Shown here piece by piece: positions 56,312 to 63,745 of a stretch of 63,745 bases of DNA; the first letter of the stretch is position 1, and every line of letters starts with the position of its first letter. This stretch comes from Prochlorococcus sp. AG-347-I04 (GTDB lineage: Bacteria > Cyanobacteriota > Cyanobacteriia > PCC-6307 > Cyanobiaceae): the NCBI GenBank assembly GCA_003281625.1, contig QCBL01000009.1, forward strand, positions 1-63,745. Reading direction: 5' to 3'. Under the pieces are notes generated by a model. It was given only the letters and a program-made list of their open reading frames with translations, was not told the DNA's origin and did not search any database. A program made the translations under genes and the position numbers.

Positions 56312-56393
56312 TGCGGACGGCGAGACTTGAACTCGCAAGGCCGAAGCCACACGCTCCTTAGACGTGCGCGTCTACCAATTCCGCCACGTCCGC
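56312..56393 (-). tRNA. tRNA-Leu, anticodon read as AAG
   Basis: Minus strand, 82 nt. Acceptor GCGGACG/CGTCCGC, D-stem GCG...CGC with GGTAGA, anticodon stem CACGT/GCGTG around the loop CTAAGGA (anticodon AAG, decoding CUU and, if A34 becomes inosine, CUC/CUA), a long variable arm with GGCTTCGGCC, T-arm GCGAG-TTCAAGT-CTCGC, discriminator A. The 3' CCA is not encoded. The class II variable arm and T-loop fit Leu. Confidence 0.93.
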
Positions 56394-56435
56394 AAACGGT
56401 TTTCAGCAACCGAGGGATACCTAAACCTTAAAAAT

Positions 56436-56441
56436 ATCATA
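56436..56441 (-). promoter_or_regulatory. Possible -10 element of the tRNA-Leu gene
   Basis: TATGAT on the minus strand, 42 bases upstream of the tRNA 5' end, followed by a small inverted repeat CGGTT/AACCG (56397-56412) in the leader. No convincing -35. The rest of 56394-56655 shows no gene; an AT-rich accC leader with no clear RNA structure. Confidence 0.3.
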
Positions 56442-56655
56442 CATTATTAGCTGAAATAAGCATGTAGTCCTAATGGAGTATTTTTGAATATGATGAATAA
56501 TTTTTCTATTGCATAAAACAAATATTTATACATATATAACGTTTGAGGTTGTATTGTAAAAAATGTCCTCTAAAAACTAAAAAAAATTTGTTGAATACTT
56601 TGGCAAATAAATTTTTTATTCTAAGTCATTTCATTTCTTCAATTTAATTTTCATA

Positions 56656-58005
56656 ATGGTTGAAAAAGTTTTAATTGCTAATCGTGGAGAAATAGCTTTA
56701 CGAATTGTCAGAAGTTGTCGAGAACTAGGTATTGCAACCGTTGCAGTTTTTAGCACTGTAGATAAAAAGGCATTGCATGTTCAGCTTGCTGATGAAGCGG
56801 TTTGTGTTGGAGATTCATTAAGTAATAAGAGTTATTTAAATATTCCAAATATACTTGCTGCTGCTACATCGAGAGGAGTTGATGCTATTCATCCTGGTTA
56901 TGGATTTCTCGCTGAAAATGATAAATTTGCTGAGATGTGTAACGATCACGGCATAGTTTTTATTGGCCCATCTCCTAAAGCTATAAGATCTATGGGAGAT
57001 AAATCTACAGCTAAAGAAACTATGGAAGCAGTTGGAGTCCCAACAGTACCTGGTAGTAAGGGGTTATTATCAAATGTTGATGAGGCTTATAAATTAGCAG
57101 ATGATATTGGCTATCCGGTAATTATTAAAGCGACAGCTGGAGGAGGTGGAAGAGGTATGAGGTTGGTGGAAAACTCTGAAAATCTTGAAAAAATGTTTAA
57201 AGCAGCTCAAGGTGAAGCAGAAGCAGCTTTTGGTAATGATGGTTTATATATGGAGAAATTTATAAAGAAGCCAAGACATGTAGAAATTCAAATTTTGGCC
57301 GATAGGTCAGGTAATGTTGTTCATTTGGGAGAGCGAGATTGTTCCGTACAAAGAAGACATCAGAAGTTACTTGAGGAGTCTCCTAGTCCTGCAATTAATA
57401 CTGAGCTAAGAAAAAAAATGGGAAATGCAGCTATTGCTGCTGCAAAAAGTATCGGCTACGAAGGAGCTGGGACAGTTGAATTTTTAGTTGATGATAATAA
57501 TAATTTTTATTTTATGGAAATGAATACTAGGATTCAGGTTGAACATCCTGTTACTGAAATGGTTACGGGAGTTGATTTAATAGCTGAGCAAATTAAAATT
57601 GCAAGTGGAGCAAACTTGGAATTTAATCAGGATGATATCCATTTAAGTGGTCATGCCATTGAATGTCGAATTAATGCTGAAGATCCTTCTCATAATTTCA
57701 GACCATCACCTGGAAAAATAACTGGGTGGCTTCCTCCAGGTGGCCCTGGTGTAAGGGTGGATAGTCATGTATATACAGGCTATGAAATACCTCCATTCTA
57801 TGACTCACTAATTGGTAAATTAATAGTCTGGGGAAAAGATCGTAATACTGCAATTAAACGTATGAATAGGGCTTTAAATGAATGTGCAGTAACCGGTATT
57901 CCTACAACAATTAACTTTCATCTAACCTTACTGAACAAATCTAAATTTAAGCAAGGTAAGATACATACTAAATATGTAGAAGAAGAATTATTGCCAAATT
58001 ATTGA
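56656..58005 (+). CDS. accC: Biotin carboxylase subunit of acetyl-CoA carboxylase
   Basis: Carboxylates the biotin of AccB using ATP and bicarbonate. [20 protein letters not shown] at the start, [11 protein letters not shown] near 75, glycine-rich ATP loop [13 protein letters not shown] near 159, [27 protein letters not shown] and [18 protein letters not shown] near 286. 449 residues. The 262-base upstream gap is shared with the divergent tRNA. The accB gene is at 16.8 kb. Confidence 0.97.
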   Translation: MVEKVLIANRGEIALRIVRSCRELGIATVAVFSTVDKKALHVQLADEAVCVGDSLSNKSYLNIPNILAAATSRGVDAIHPGYGFLAENDKFAEMCNDHGIVFIGPSPKAIRSMGDKSTAKETMEAVGVPTVPGSKGLLSNVDEAYKLADDIGYPVIIKATAGGGGRGMRLVENSENLEKMFKAAQGEAEAAFGNDGLYMEKFIKKPRHVEIQILADRSGNVVHLGERDCSVQRRHQKLLEESPSPAINTELRKKMGNAAIAAAKSIGYEGAGTVEFLVDDNNNFYFMEMNTRIQVEHPVTEMVTGVDLIAEQIKIASGANLEFNQDDIHLSGHAIECRINAEDPSHNFRPSPGKITGWLPPGGPGVRVDSHVYTGYEIPPFYDSLIGKLIVWGKDRNTAIKRMNRALNECAVTGIPTTINFHLTLLNKSKFKQGKIHTKYVEEELLPNY

Positions 58006-58023
58006 GAAATAATTAAATGCTTT

Positions 58024-58338
58024 TTATGAAATATGTGTATGTAGTGCAAGTTTTATGAGCCCTTGCTGACCGACTAAAATTTCTCTCAAGAAGCTTATAA
58101 CTCCGATCCAAATTACTGGTCCAACATCAACACCTCCAATGGGAGGAATTAGTTTTCTTGTTAAATTAAGAATAGAGCTTGATGGTAGTGAAATTAATAA
58201 CCATAAACCTTTACTTAAATCAATTTTTGGGTACCAAGTAAGTATTAATCTTATTAGAAAAACTATAGTAAGATATGAAAGAGAAATTCCTAAACCAATA
58301 TCTAAAATTTGAAGAGAGTTTAAAAGCAAGGAAATCAC
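58024..58338 (-). CDS. YggT-family membrane protein
   Basis: 104 residues, four hydrophobic segments, with LIRLILTWYPKIDLSKGLW and LTRKLIPPIGGVDVGPVIWIGVISFLREIL (split) matching the YggT family. In cyanobacteria and plastids, related proteins (CCB3-like) take part in cytochrome b6 haem insertion or nucleoid organisation; the role here is inferred only. GTG start at 58338. Converges on accC with 18 bases between. Confidence 0.82.
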   Translation of the reverse strand: MISLLLNSLQILDIGLGISLSYLTIVFLIRLILTWYPKIDLSKGLWLLISLPSSSILNLTRKLIPPIGGVDVGPVIWIGVISFLREILVGQQGLIKLALHTHIS

Positions 58339-58369
58339 AATTATTTAATTCATCTTAATAAATAACCCA

Positions 58370-58397
58370 TTGAAACGTATTTAATTCGTATTATAAA
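58370..58397 (+). promoter_or_regulatory. Possible sigma-70 promoter for psbX
   Basis: TTGAAA at 58370-58375 and TATAAA at 58392-58397 with a 16-base spacer, 22 bases before the psbX GTG. A good match by eye, but AT-rich DNA gives chance hits. Confidence 0.4.
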
Positions 58398-58419
58398 TTG
58401 AGAATTTAATATTTAAAAA

Positions 58420-58605
58420 GTGTTTCAAATCTCAAATTTATTACTAGCAGCAGATTTTTCTGCCGAAGTTGCAAATAATTCCGCAGTTGGAATGATAGGT
58501 AGTTTTATTGCCGCTGCCTTACTTATCGTTATTCCAGCCACTGCATTTTTGATTTTTGTCAGCCAGAAAGATTCCCTTGATCGTACTTCTACTGGAAGAC
58601 GCTAG
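58420..58605 (+). CDS. psbX: Photosystem II protein X
   Basis: Small peripheral subunit of photosystem II, 61 residues. An N-terminal extension is followed by a single thylakoid membrane helix [31 protein letters not shown] (split), where [17 protein letters not shown] is the PsbX signature. GTG start at 58420. ycf66 follows 79 bases later. Confidence 0.9.
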   Translation: MFQISNLLLAADFSAEVANNSAVGMIGSFIAAALLIVIPATAFLIFVSQKDSLDRTSTGRR

Positions 58606-58673
58606 TTTTTGTAGAAGTTTTAAGTACACTATATATATAGGGGATATAAGTAACCCTTTAAAAATAAATTTTT

Positions 58674-58677
58674 GGAG
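58674..58677 (+). promoter_or_regulatory. Ribosome-binding site fixing the ycf66 start
   Basis: GGAG seven bases before the GTG at 58685. A clear Shine-Dalgarno is uncommon in this genome and here decides the start against upstream in-frame codons that would overlap psbX. Confidence 0.7.
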
Positions 58678-58684
58678 AAAGAAT

Positions 58685-59614
58685 GTGGTCAATGCTAGTC
58701 TCAATTGGGCCAGTATTGTTGGTATAGTTCTCGCGGTATGTGGAGGAGGCCTTTATTTTTTGAGGTCTTTTAAGCCTGCCTTAGCGAGGGATTATGATGT
58801 TTTCTTCGCAGCAATTGGGCTGTTGTGCGGAGGAATATTATTTTTTCAAGGCTGGAGGTTAGATCCTATCCTTCAGTTTGGTCAGTTTTTATTAGCAGGA
58901 ACTACAGTTTTTTTCGCATATGAAAGTGTGCGATTGAGGGGAGTTGCTACTGATCAAGCTCGAAGGTCATCTTATTTTGATGATGATCCTATTTCTGATG
59001 TTCCAAGAAATTCTAGAGGTCGATTTAATGACGATTATGATAGGTTTGAAGAATCTGAAAGACCATCTAGAAGATTTAAACCTCAAGAAGATGAATTTGA
59101 AGAAGACTATGCGGAGGGGAGATCTCGTAGGAGGAATGTTTCAAGATCCATACCCTCTGCTGCAGCAAGTAGAAGTAGGCCATCTACAAGGGAAATAAGT
59201 CAGTTTGAAAATGAAGAGCCTATAAGAAGGAGAAGACAGACTTCTGAAGATAGGAATAGGAAACAACCAGAAACAAATAACTTTGGTGAAAGAAGAAATT
59301 TATCTCGCGATGAAGTTAAAACAGGGTCAAGACCCAGAATGAATCGTACAGTTTCTAGACAAGATAATATCTCCCCTCCTGCTGATTCTTCTCCATTAAG
59401 AAAGAAACCTTCTAGATCCCCTATTAGGCAGCAAACTTCAACAGTTCAAGTAGAAGATGCTTCATTTAAAGATGCTAATCAAGCTAAAAAACCACGTGAG
59501 ACTCGTAGAGTAAGCTCTTCAGCTAGATCAAGTTCAAAAAATCAAAATAGTAGATATAACGTTGGAACAAACAAGAAAAAACCTAGAGATAACAGTTCTA
59601 GATTTGATGATTAA
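58685..59614 (+). CDS. ycf66: Ycf66 family protein with long basic tail
   Basis: 309 residues from GTG 58685. The N-terminal Ycf66 domain (about 1-95) has MVNASLNWASIVGIVLAVCG, LYFLRSFKPALARDYDVFFAAIGLLCGGILFFQGWRLDPILQFGQFLL (split) and ESVRLRG, with three membrane segments. Residues about 100-309 are disordered, rich in Arg, Ser, Asp and Pro, far longer than plastid Ycf66. Function unknown; thylakoid location likely. A frame open upstream to 58556 overlaps psbX and is ignored. Confidence 0.9.
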   Translation: MVNASLNWASIVGIVLAVCGGGLYFLRSFKPALARDYDVFFAAIGLLCGGILFFQGWRLDPILQFGQFLLAGTTVFFAYESVRLRGVATDQARRSSYFDDDPISDVPRNSRGRFNDDYDRFEESERPSRRFKPQEDEFEEDYAEGRSRRRNVSRSIPSAAASRSRPSTREISQFENEEPIRRRRQTSEDRNRKQPETNNFGERRNLSRDEVKTGSRPRMNRTVSRQDNISPPADSSPLRKKPSRSPIRQQTSTVQVEDASFKDANQAKKPRETRRVSSSARSSSKNQNSRYNVGTNKKKPRDNSSRFDD

Positions 59615-59890
59615 TTATAGGATTCCTGCCCATTTCAAAAACGATTGTTTACTAAATAGTTCAATCAATATTATTGAAAGAAAGCCAATCATTGCAAATC
59701 TTCCATTAGTTTTTTCAGAATAACTACTCCATCCAAATTCATATTCATCTTTAATTTCTATAGATTTTTTATCTAATTGATTATCTCCAATCTGTTCATT
59801 AATAGAATTTGGATCTTTCTGCTGTTCTATAAAACTATCATTCTCTAGATTAGTGACTTCTGAGTTAGTTTGTTCTTCTTTCGAATTCAT
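59615..59890 (-). CDS. hli: High-light-inducible (Hli) protein
   Basis: 91 residues. A disordered Asp/Glu/Asn-rich N-terminal half is followed by one chlorophyll-binding helix with SEKTNGRFAMIGFLSIILIELF, the ExxNGRxAMxGF motif with Glu and Asn ligands. Hli proteins bind chlorophyll and carotenoid and protect under excess light. The long acidic N-terminus is longer than short-form Hli proteins. The stop abuts the convergent ycf66 stop. Confidence 0.93.
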   Translation of the reverse strand: MNSKEEQTNSEVTNLENDSFIEQQKDPNSINEQIGDNQLDKKSIEIKDEYEFGWSSYSEKTNGRFAMIGFLSIILIELFSKQSFLKWAGIL

Positions 59891-59898
59891 TTTTTTTG

Positions 59899-61881
59899 TT
59901 AATCCTTAAAATTATACTTATCAGACGTCAATAATTTCCAGTCTCCTTGTCCATTTAATTCTAAGATATTCTCGTGAAAATCTTTTAAACTAGGTCTATG
60001 TCCAACACTAATAAGAGAAAGTTCTCTTTCCTTAAGTAAACTATATAGTTTTTTTTCAGTCTTAATATCTAAAGCACTTGTCGCTTCATCAAGTACTGCA
60101 AATCTTGGAGAATTTAGTAAGAGTCTTGCAAAAGCCAATCTTTGTTGCTCGCCTAAGGAAAGAATTCGTGGCCAATCTTGTTTGATATCAAGATTAGGAT
60201 ACCGATCCACTAAAGTTTTTAAATTTACTTCATGAAGTACAGAAGTAAGATGTTCATCACTAAATTTCTTGACTTCTGTGGGATAACATAATTGTTCCCT
60301 TAAAGAACCAAGTAGCATATATGGTTTTTGAGGTATGAATAATAATTCTCCAATTTTTGGTTTTTTAATTACTCCCTGATCGGGTTCCCATAAACCACTA
60401 ATCATTCTTAGTAAAGATGTTTTTCCGCACCCAGATGGTCCTACTACCAAAAGGGATTGATTATTGTCGATGCTCAAATTTAAATTTTTAATTATTGTTT
60501 TATTTGATCCTGGTGGGCAAAGGTCAGCATTATTAATAAGAATTGAGGGGTAATCTGAAATAACGTTTTGATTACTTTTTGGGTTGGTTTGACTAATGGA
60601 TTCAACTTTTGATTGGAATCCTTCTAATCTGCCAATACCAGCAGTAAATTTTGCAAGTTCTTCGATTTGATTAACAATGAAAAATAACGAACCTTCAACC
60701 ATTCCAAATGCAAAGCTTGCCTGAATAAAGCGTCCATAATCAATATCACCTTTAAAATAAGGGATTGCCATTATTAAATATGGAAAGAAATTTCCAGCAT
60801 AATTAATGGATCTTCTCATGACGTCTATTATTACTCTCCATATAATCAGTAAATTAAAGTTTCTCACCACTTCTCCTAAGCGTCTTTCAGTTTCACTTCG
60901 CTCAGGATTCTCCCCAGAGTAAAATGCTATTGATTCAGCATTATCTCGAATATGTACTAAGCCATATCGAAAATCTGCTTCATATCTGAGTTGATCAAAG
61001 TCAATCTTTACAAGATTTTTTCCAGCAATTAAGAGGATAGAAGTTGCAAATGCGGCGTAACCAAATAAAGAAAAAGTAAGTGTTGTACTAATACTCCATA
61101 AAATAAGAATATTGAGTGAAAATGTTAGTAGGGCATCAAAAATACCTAATGTGAAAGAGAGACTTTGCCCGGTAAAAGCTCGGGTATCATCTGTGATTCT
61201 TTGATCGGGATTATCTACATCGGTTTGTTCTTCATCATTGGGATTTAACTGGTAATAAGCTTTATTAGTCATATAATCTTTGACTAGACTTTTTGAAAGC
61301 CATTCTCTCCAAATTATTCCTAACTTATATGTAAAAAATATTTGGGAAACCCGAATTGGTAGAGCCACAGCGAAACAACAAGCGTAAATCCCCAATATCC
61401 GATAAAATCCATCTTCTTGTTTTTCTACTAAAGCATTTGTTAAATCTCTTGCAATGAATCCAATACCTGCGTTTATTCCGTTTACAGCTAAAAGCATTAA
61501 TACAATTATCGCAAGGAATAACCAATGTAACCATCTACGGTTTTTTAATTGACGTCTTAAGCTAAAAAAGCTTCCTGATCCAATTAGAAATAAGGCAGAG
61601 AAAAGTAATCCCCAACTCCCAGCCCAAATTGAATTGATAGTACTTACTACACCTCCGAAATACTTTTCAAGAAAAATTGGTTGAAAGCTTTCAAAAAAAC
61701 TTATTATTCCTGTAAGACCAACAAGTACTACTCCACCAACACAAAATAAAAGAGAAATCAAAAGCCATATGAATTGGAATCCATTACATTGGTCTATTGG
61801 AAGGAAAAACGGCTGAGATAGCTTCCTTAATTTTTGCAATTGGTACAGTATTTTGGATTTATTATTAACTGCTTTATTCAT
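59899..61881 (-). CDS. ABC transporter, fused permease-ATPase (ABCD/SbmA-like)
   Basis: 660 residues. A membrane domain (about 25-420, six helices) of the ABC_membrane_2/SbmA-BacA type with EWLSKSLVKDYM and NPDQRITDDTRAFT (EAA-like), then an ATPase domain: Walker A VGPSGCGKTSLLRMISGLWE near 480, signature LSLGEQQRLAFARLLL near 580 and Walker B RFAVLDEATSALD near 600. Relatives move long-chain acyl-CoA, B12 or peptides. Substrate here is not known. Followed by hli after 8 bases. Confidence 0.9.
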   Translation of the reverse strand: MNKAVNNKSKILYQLQKLRKLSQPFFLPIDQCNGFQFIWLLISLLFCVGGVVLVGLTGIISFFESFQPIFLEKYFGGVVSTINSIWAGSWGLLFSALFLIGSGSFFSLRRQLKNRRWLHWLFLAIIVLMLLAVNGINAGIGFIARDLTNALVEKQEDGFYRILGIYACCFAVALPIRVSQIFFTYKLGIIWREWLSKSLVKDYMTNKAYYQLNPNDEEQTDVDNPDQRITDDTRAFTGQSLSFTLGIFDALLTFSLNILILWSISTTLTFSLFGYAAFATSILLIAGKNLVKIDFDQLRYEADFRYGLVHIRDNAESIAFYSGENPERSETERRLGEVVRNFNLLIIWRVIIDVMRRSINYAGNFFPYLIMAIPYFKGDIDYGRFIQASFAFGMVEGSLFFIVNQIEELAKFTAGIGRLEGFQSKVESISQTNPKSNQNVISDYPSILINNADLCPPGSNKTIIKNLNLSIDNNQSLLVVGPSGCGKTSLLRMISGLWEPDQGVIKKPKIGELLFIPQKPYMLLGSLREQLCYPTEVKKFSDEHLTSVLHEVNLKTLVDRYPNLDIKQDWPRILSLGEQQRLAFARLLLNSPRFAVLDEATSALDIKTEKKLYSLLKERELSLISVGHRPSLKDFHENILELNGQGDWKLLTSDKYNFKD

Positions 61882-61923
61882 TACTCAACTAGTGTTATGA
61901 AATAAATTATAACTTTTAGCAGT

Positions 61924-62202
61924 CTATTGACCAAAGCCAATAAATGAAAGTGCCCAATCTGGTAAATTTAAGAAATTCAAGATTGTCATATCAAATTTAT
62001 GAACTTTTGGAAAAGATTGATCTAATACCCACCATAAAAGGAAAGGTAGATTAAATAAAATTTGTAATTGCCATTTATAAGTTAAAACCTTCCAAATTTT
62101 TACTAACTTAGTTTTGAGTGAATCATCTAGATCTTCCCAATTTTTTGAGATTAAATTGAATAAATTTTTGGATTTTGTATTTAAGGAATCTGGGGTGTTC
62201 AT
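61924..62202 (-). CDS. Conserved hypothetical protein, 92 residues
   Basis: Mostly helical: charged N-terminus, KTKLVKIWKVLTYKWQLQ, a hydrophobic LFNLPFLLWWVLDQSFPKVHKFD and LNFLNLPDWALSFIGFGQ at the end. The WW and LPDW motifs suggest a membrane-interfacial protein. I do not know a family name. It is 42 bases upstream of the ABC transporter in the same direction. Confidence 0.65.
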   Translation of the reverse strand: MNTPDSLNTKSKNLFNLISKNWEDLDDSLKTKLVKIWKVLTYKWQLQILFNLPFLLWWVLDQSFPKVHKFDMTILNFLNLPDWALSFIGFGQ

Positions 62203-62247
62203 TATGTTTTTATTTATTTATAACCTATAAACTTTTCTTTCGAGAGT

Positions 62248-62589
62248 CTAACCTGGGGGCCAATTCATTTTTCTTCCAGATAAAAAATGAATATGCAAAT
62301 GAAAAACTGTTTGTCCGGATTTTGCTCCAGTATTAATTACTGTTCTCCAATTAGTTAAATTTTTTGATTTAGCAATCTTACTACCAACAAAAAGTAAATG
62401 CCCTAATAAATTTGCATCCTCATCAATACAATCTAATAAACTAATAATTGGTTTTTTGGGAATCACTAAAAAATGAACTGGTGCTTGCGCTTGGATATCA
62501 TTAAACGCAATACAAAACTCATCCTCATAAAGCTTATCGCACGGTATTTCTTCATTAATTATTTTTTGAAATATTGTAGTTTCAGTCAT
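62248..62589 (-). CDS. HIT family protein
   Basis: 113 residues: TIFQKIINEEIPCDKLYEDE at the N-terminus and the histidine triad TVFHLHIHFLSGRKMNWPPG at the C-terminus (HxHxH then the Gly-Arg loop). Nucleotide-hydrolase HINT-type, removing AMP or similar groups. It ends 4 bases before... and lies just downstream of def on the same strand, likely cotranscribed. Confidence 0.93.
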   Translation of the reverse strand: MTETTIFQKIINEEIPCDKLYEDEFCIAFNDIQAQAPVHFLVIPKKPIISLLDCIDEDANLLGHLLFVGSKIAKSKNLTNWRTVINTGAKSGQTVFHLHIHFLSGRKMNWPPG

Positions 62590-62593
62590 TAGA

Positions 62594-63199
62594 TTAATTA
62601 ATAGAAATTACGTCTTTTTTGTTAAAACCTTCCTTTATAAGTTCTTTGTTCAAATCATCTTTTGATGTAACTCTATCAACAAATAATATTCCGTTTAAGT
62701 GATCCATTTCGTGTTGAATACATCTCGCCAGAAGTCCATCTGCTTTCATTTTACGTGGTCTCCCCATTTCATCTCTAAATTTTAATTTTATAGTTGATGG
62801 TCTTACTACATTCAAATATACGCCAGGTATACTTAAGCAACCTTCTTCATATGAATTCAGAGTTGTTCCAAAGTCTGTAATTTCTGGATTGATTAATATT
62901 AGAGGTTCTGCTGCTGAATCTTCAAAATTTACATCTATGACAAGAAGCTCTTTGTTGATACCAATTTGAGGCGCTGCAAGTCCAATTCCTTTAGCTGCGT
63001 ACATGCTTTGAAGCATTTCTCTAGCAAGTTTTCTAATCGATTCATCAACTTTAGTTATTCTTGTGGAATTTTGTCTTAATACATCATCACCAAGTTTATA
63101 AATATCTAGAGATGGCTTACCTGTTTGTTCTTTTGCAATTTTTTCTGAGCTTCCATTTGTTCTTGACTTTTTTGCAAGTTGTGAAAAATGGTTTGCCAC
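62594..63199 (-). CDS. def: Peptide deformylase
   Basis: Removes the formyl group from nascent proteins. 201 residues with motifs KGIGLAAPQIG near 69-79, EEGCLSIPGV near 117 (metal Cys) and QHEMDHLNGILF near 160 (metal His pair and catalytic Glu). The N-terminal 30 residues are a low-complexity extension. GTG start at 63199. Followed by the HIT gene 4 bases later. Confidence 0.96.
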   Translation of the reverse strand: MANHFSQLAKKSRTNGSSEKIAKEQTGKPSLDIYKLGDDVLRQNSTRITKVDESIRKLAREMLQSMYAAKGIGLAAPQIGINKELLVIDVNFEDSAAEPLILINPEITDFGTTLNSYEEGCLSIPGVYLNVVRPSTIKLKFRDEMGRPRKMKADGLLARCIQHEMDHLNGILFVDRVTSKDDLNKELIKEGFNKKDVISIN

Positions 63200-63275
63200 G
63201 TTAAAAAAGTTTTTAATTAAGAGTTTAGCTATAAAAATACTAGCACTTTAATTTACTTTCTTTATAATTTTTTAA

Positions 63276-63745
63276 ATGAGTGATGATGATAAGTTAAAAA
63301 TTAGGCAAGCTGAATCTAAAAAAAATGCTTTCAAGGAATTAACTATTATTAGGGATACCATTTTTTGGATTGATGTTGTTGATGAAGGTCAAAATGAAAA
63401 TGCCATTTTTGCAAGACCATTTAATGCCAAAGAAGCCTTGCCTCAGCAATTAACAGGTAAAAAATATAATATTAAAAATAATTTTCATGGATATGGTGGT
63501 AAATCTTATAAATGTATAAATTTTAAAAATAATTTTTATTTGATATGGATAGATCAGATTACCAAGGCAGTATGGTTTCAAATTTTTCAAGAGACAGCGT
63601 CAACTTACAGAAGCCAAAATAAATACCTCATTTCAGTTCAAGAACCTAATCAACTATCTAAATCAATTGATGGAAATTTTGATTCTTCATTTGTCATTTC
63701 TGACAAAAATTTATTGTATGGAATTTGCGAAATAAATAATAGAGA
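63276..63745 (+). CDS. S9 (prolyl oligopeptidase) family peptidase, N-terminal part
   Basis: An ATG frame runs off the window end (156 codons seen). The sequence RDTIFWIDVVDEGQNENAIFARPFNAKEALPQQL (split) and YNIKNNFHGYGGKSYKCI, then FYLIWIDQITKAVWFQIF, is the start of the beta-propeller domain of cyanobacterial S9 dipeptidyl/acylaminoacyl peptidases. The catalytic hydrolase domain lies outside the window, so the class is inferred from the propeller alone. It is divergent from def across 76 bases. Confidence 0.75.
   Translation, partial: MSDDDKLKIRQAESKKNAFKELTIIRDTIFWIDVVDEGQNENAIFARPFNAKEALPQQLTGKKYNIKNNFHGYGGKSYKCINFKNNFYLIWIDQITKAVWFQIFQETASTYRSQNKYLISVQEPNQLSKSIDGNFDSSFVISDKNLLYGICEINNR

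Noticed and set aside
55021..56409. Longer version of the LpxB-like gene starting upstream
   Set aside because: The extra N-terminus is the translated tRNA-Leu; family start is the ATG at 56286.

Overview
The window is chromosomal DNA from a marine picocyanobacterium, almost certainly a Prochlorococcus of the high-light type. The evidence is strong AT-richness, very compact gene packing with many few-base overlaps, psbX, ycf66, a high-light-inducible protein, a flv1/flv3 flavodiiron pair, a CYP38-type lumenal cyclophilin, and a circularly permuted tmRNA gene whose tag reads ANKIVSFSRQTAPVAA. Strain and clade cannot be fixed from this sequence alone.

Layout. 1-19,200 is conserved housekeeping DNA: end of a DUF502 gene, nusB, ftsY, a PP2C phosphatase, argH, an RNA-binding protein, dus, a msrB with a putative Tat signal, grpE-dnaJ-tusA-like-rsgA, then on the minus strand ybaB, murB and murC, then gap2, thiL-cyp38, efp-accB, pdxA and an epimerase. 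19,200-27,100 mixes small proteins (a short exported protein, an HNH protein, a secreted charged protein, an AbrB-type membrane protein) with an aminotransferase, cbiD, guaA, a stand-alone PD-(D/E)XK nuclease-like protein and a small unlisted gene overlapping the start of ftsI. 28,900-42,935 has the flv3-flv1-flavin reductase operon, alaS, speA, ndk, a ThiO-like oxidase, gatB, coaE and argJ.

42,936-47,160 is the looser, accessory-looking part. Directly after argJ lies a 1.2-kb segment bounded by two copies of the last eight codons of argJ, which differ only at three synonymous third positions. It carries one gene, an SRA-YDG/HNH modification-dependent restriction endonuclease, and near both ends 11-bp-phased copies of TATGACAC. 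I read this as a minimal, integrase-less integrative element that targets the argJ 3' end and carries a defence gene. Beyond it are an NTF2-like protein, an orphan ParA with a small membrane protein, an aldo/keto reductase, a possible tiny gene and the tmRNA.

47,487-63,745 returns to conserved content: an RlmL-like methyltransferase, two small membrane proteins, a 45-residue membrane protein, a possible degenerate LigD-phosphoesterase-like protein, smc, a PRC-barrel protein, an LpxB-like glycosyltransferase, a tRNA-Leu whose anticodon reads AAG, accC, a YggT protein, psbX, ycf66, a Hli protein, an ABCD/SbmA-type ABC transporter, a HIT protein, peptide deformylase and the start of an S9 peptidase.

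Genes that work together: accB and accC are distant parts of acetyl-CoA carboxylase; murB, murC and ftsI act in the cell wall; grpE and dnaJ are DnaK co-chaperones; flv1 and flv3 form a photosystem I electron sink; psbX, ycf66, Hli and CYP38-like proteins belong to thylakoids; argH, argJ and speA cover arginine synthesis and use. Many genes start with TTG or GTG.
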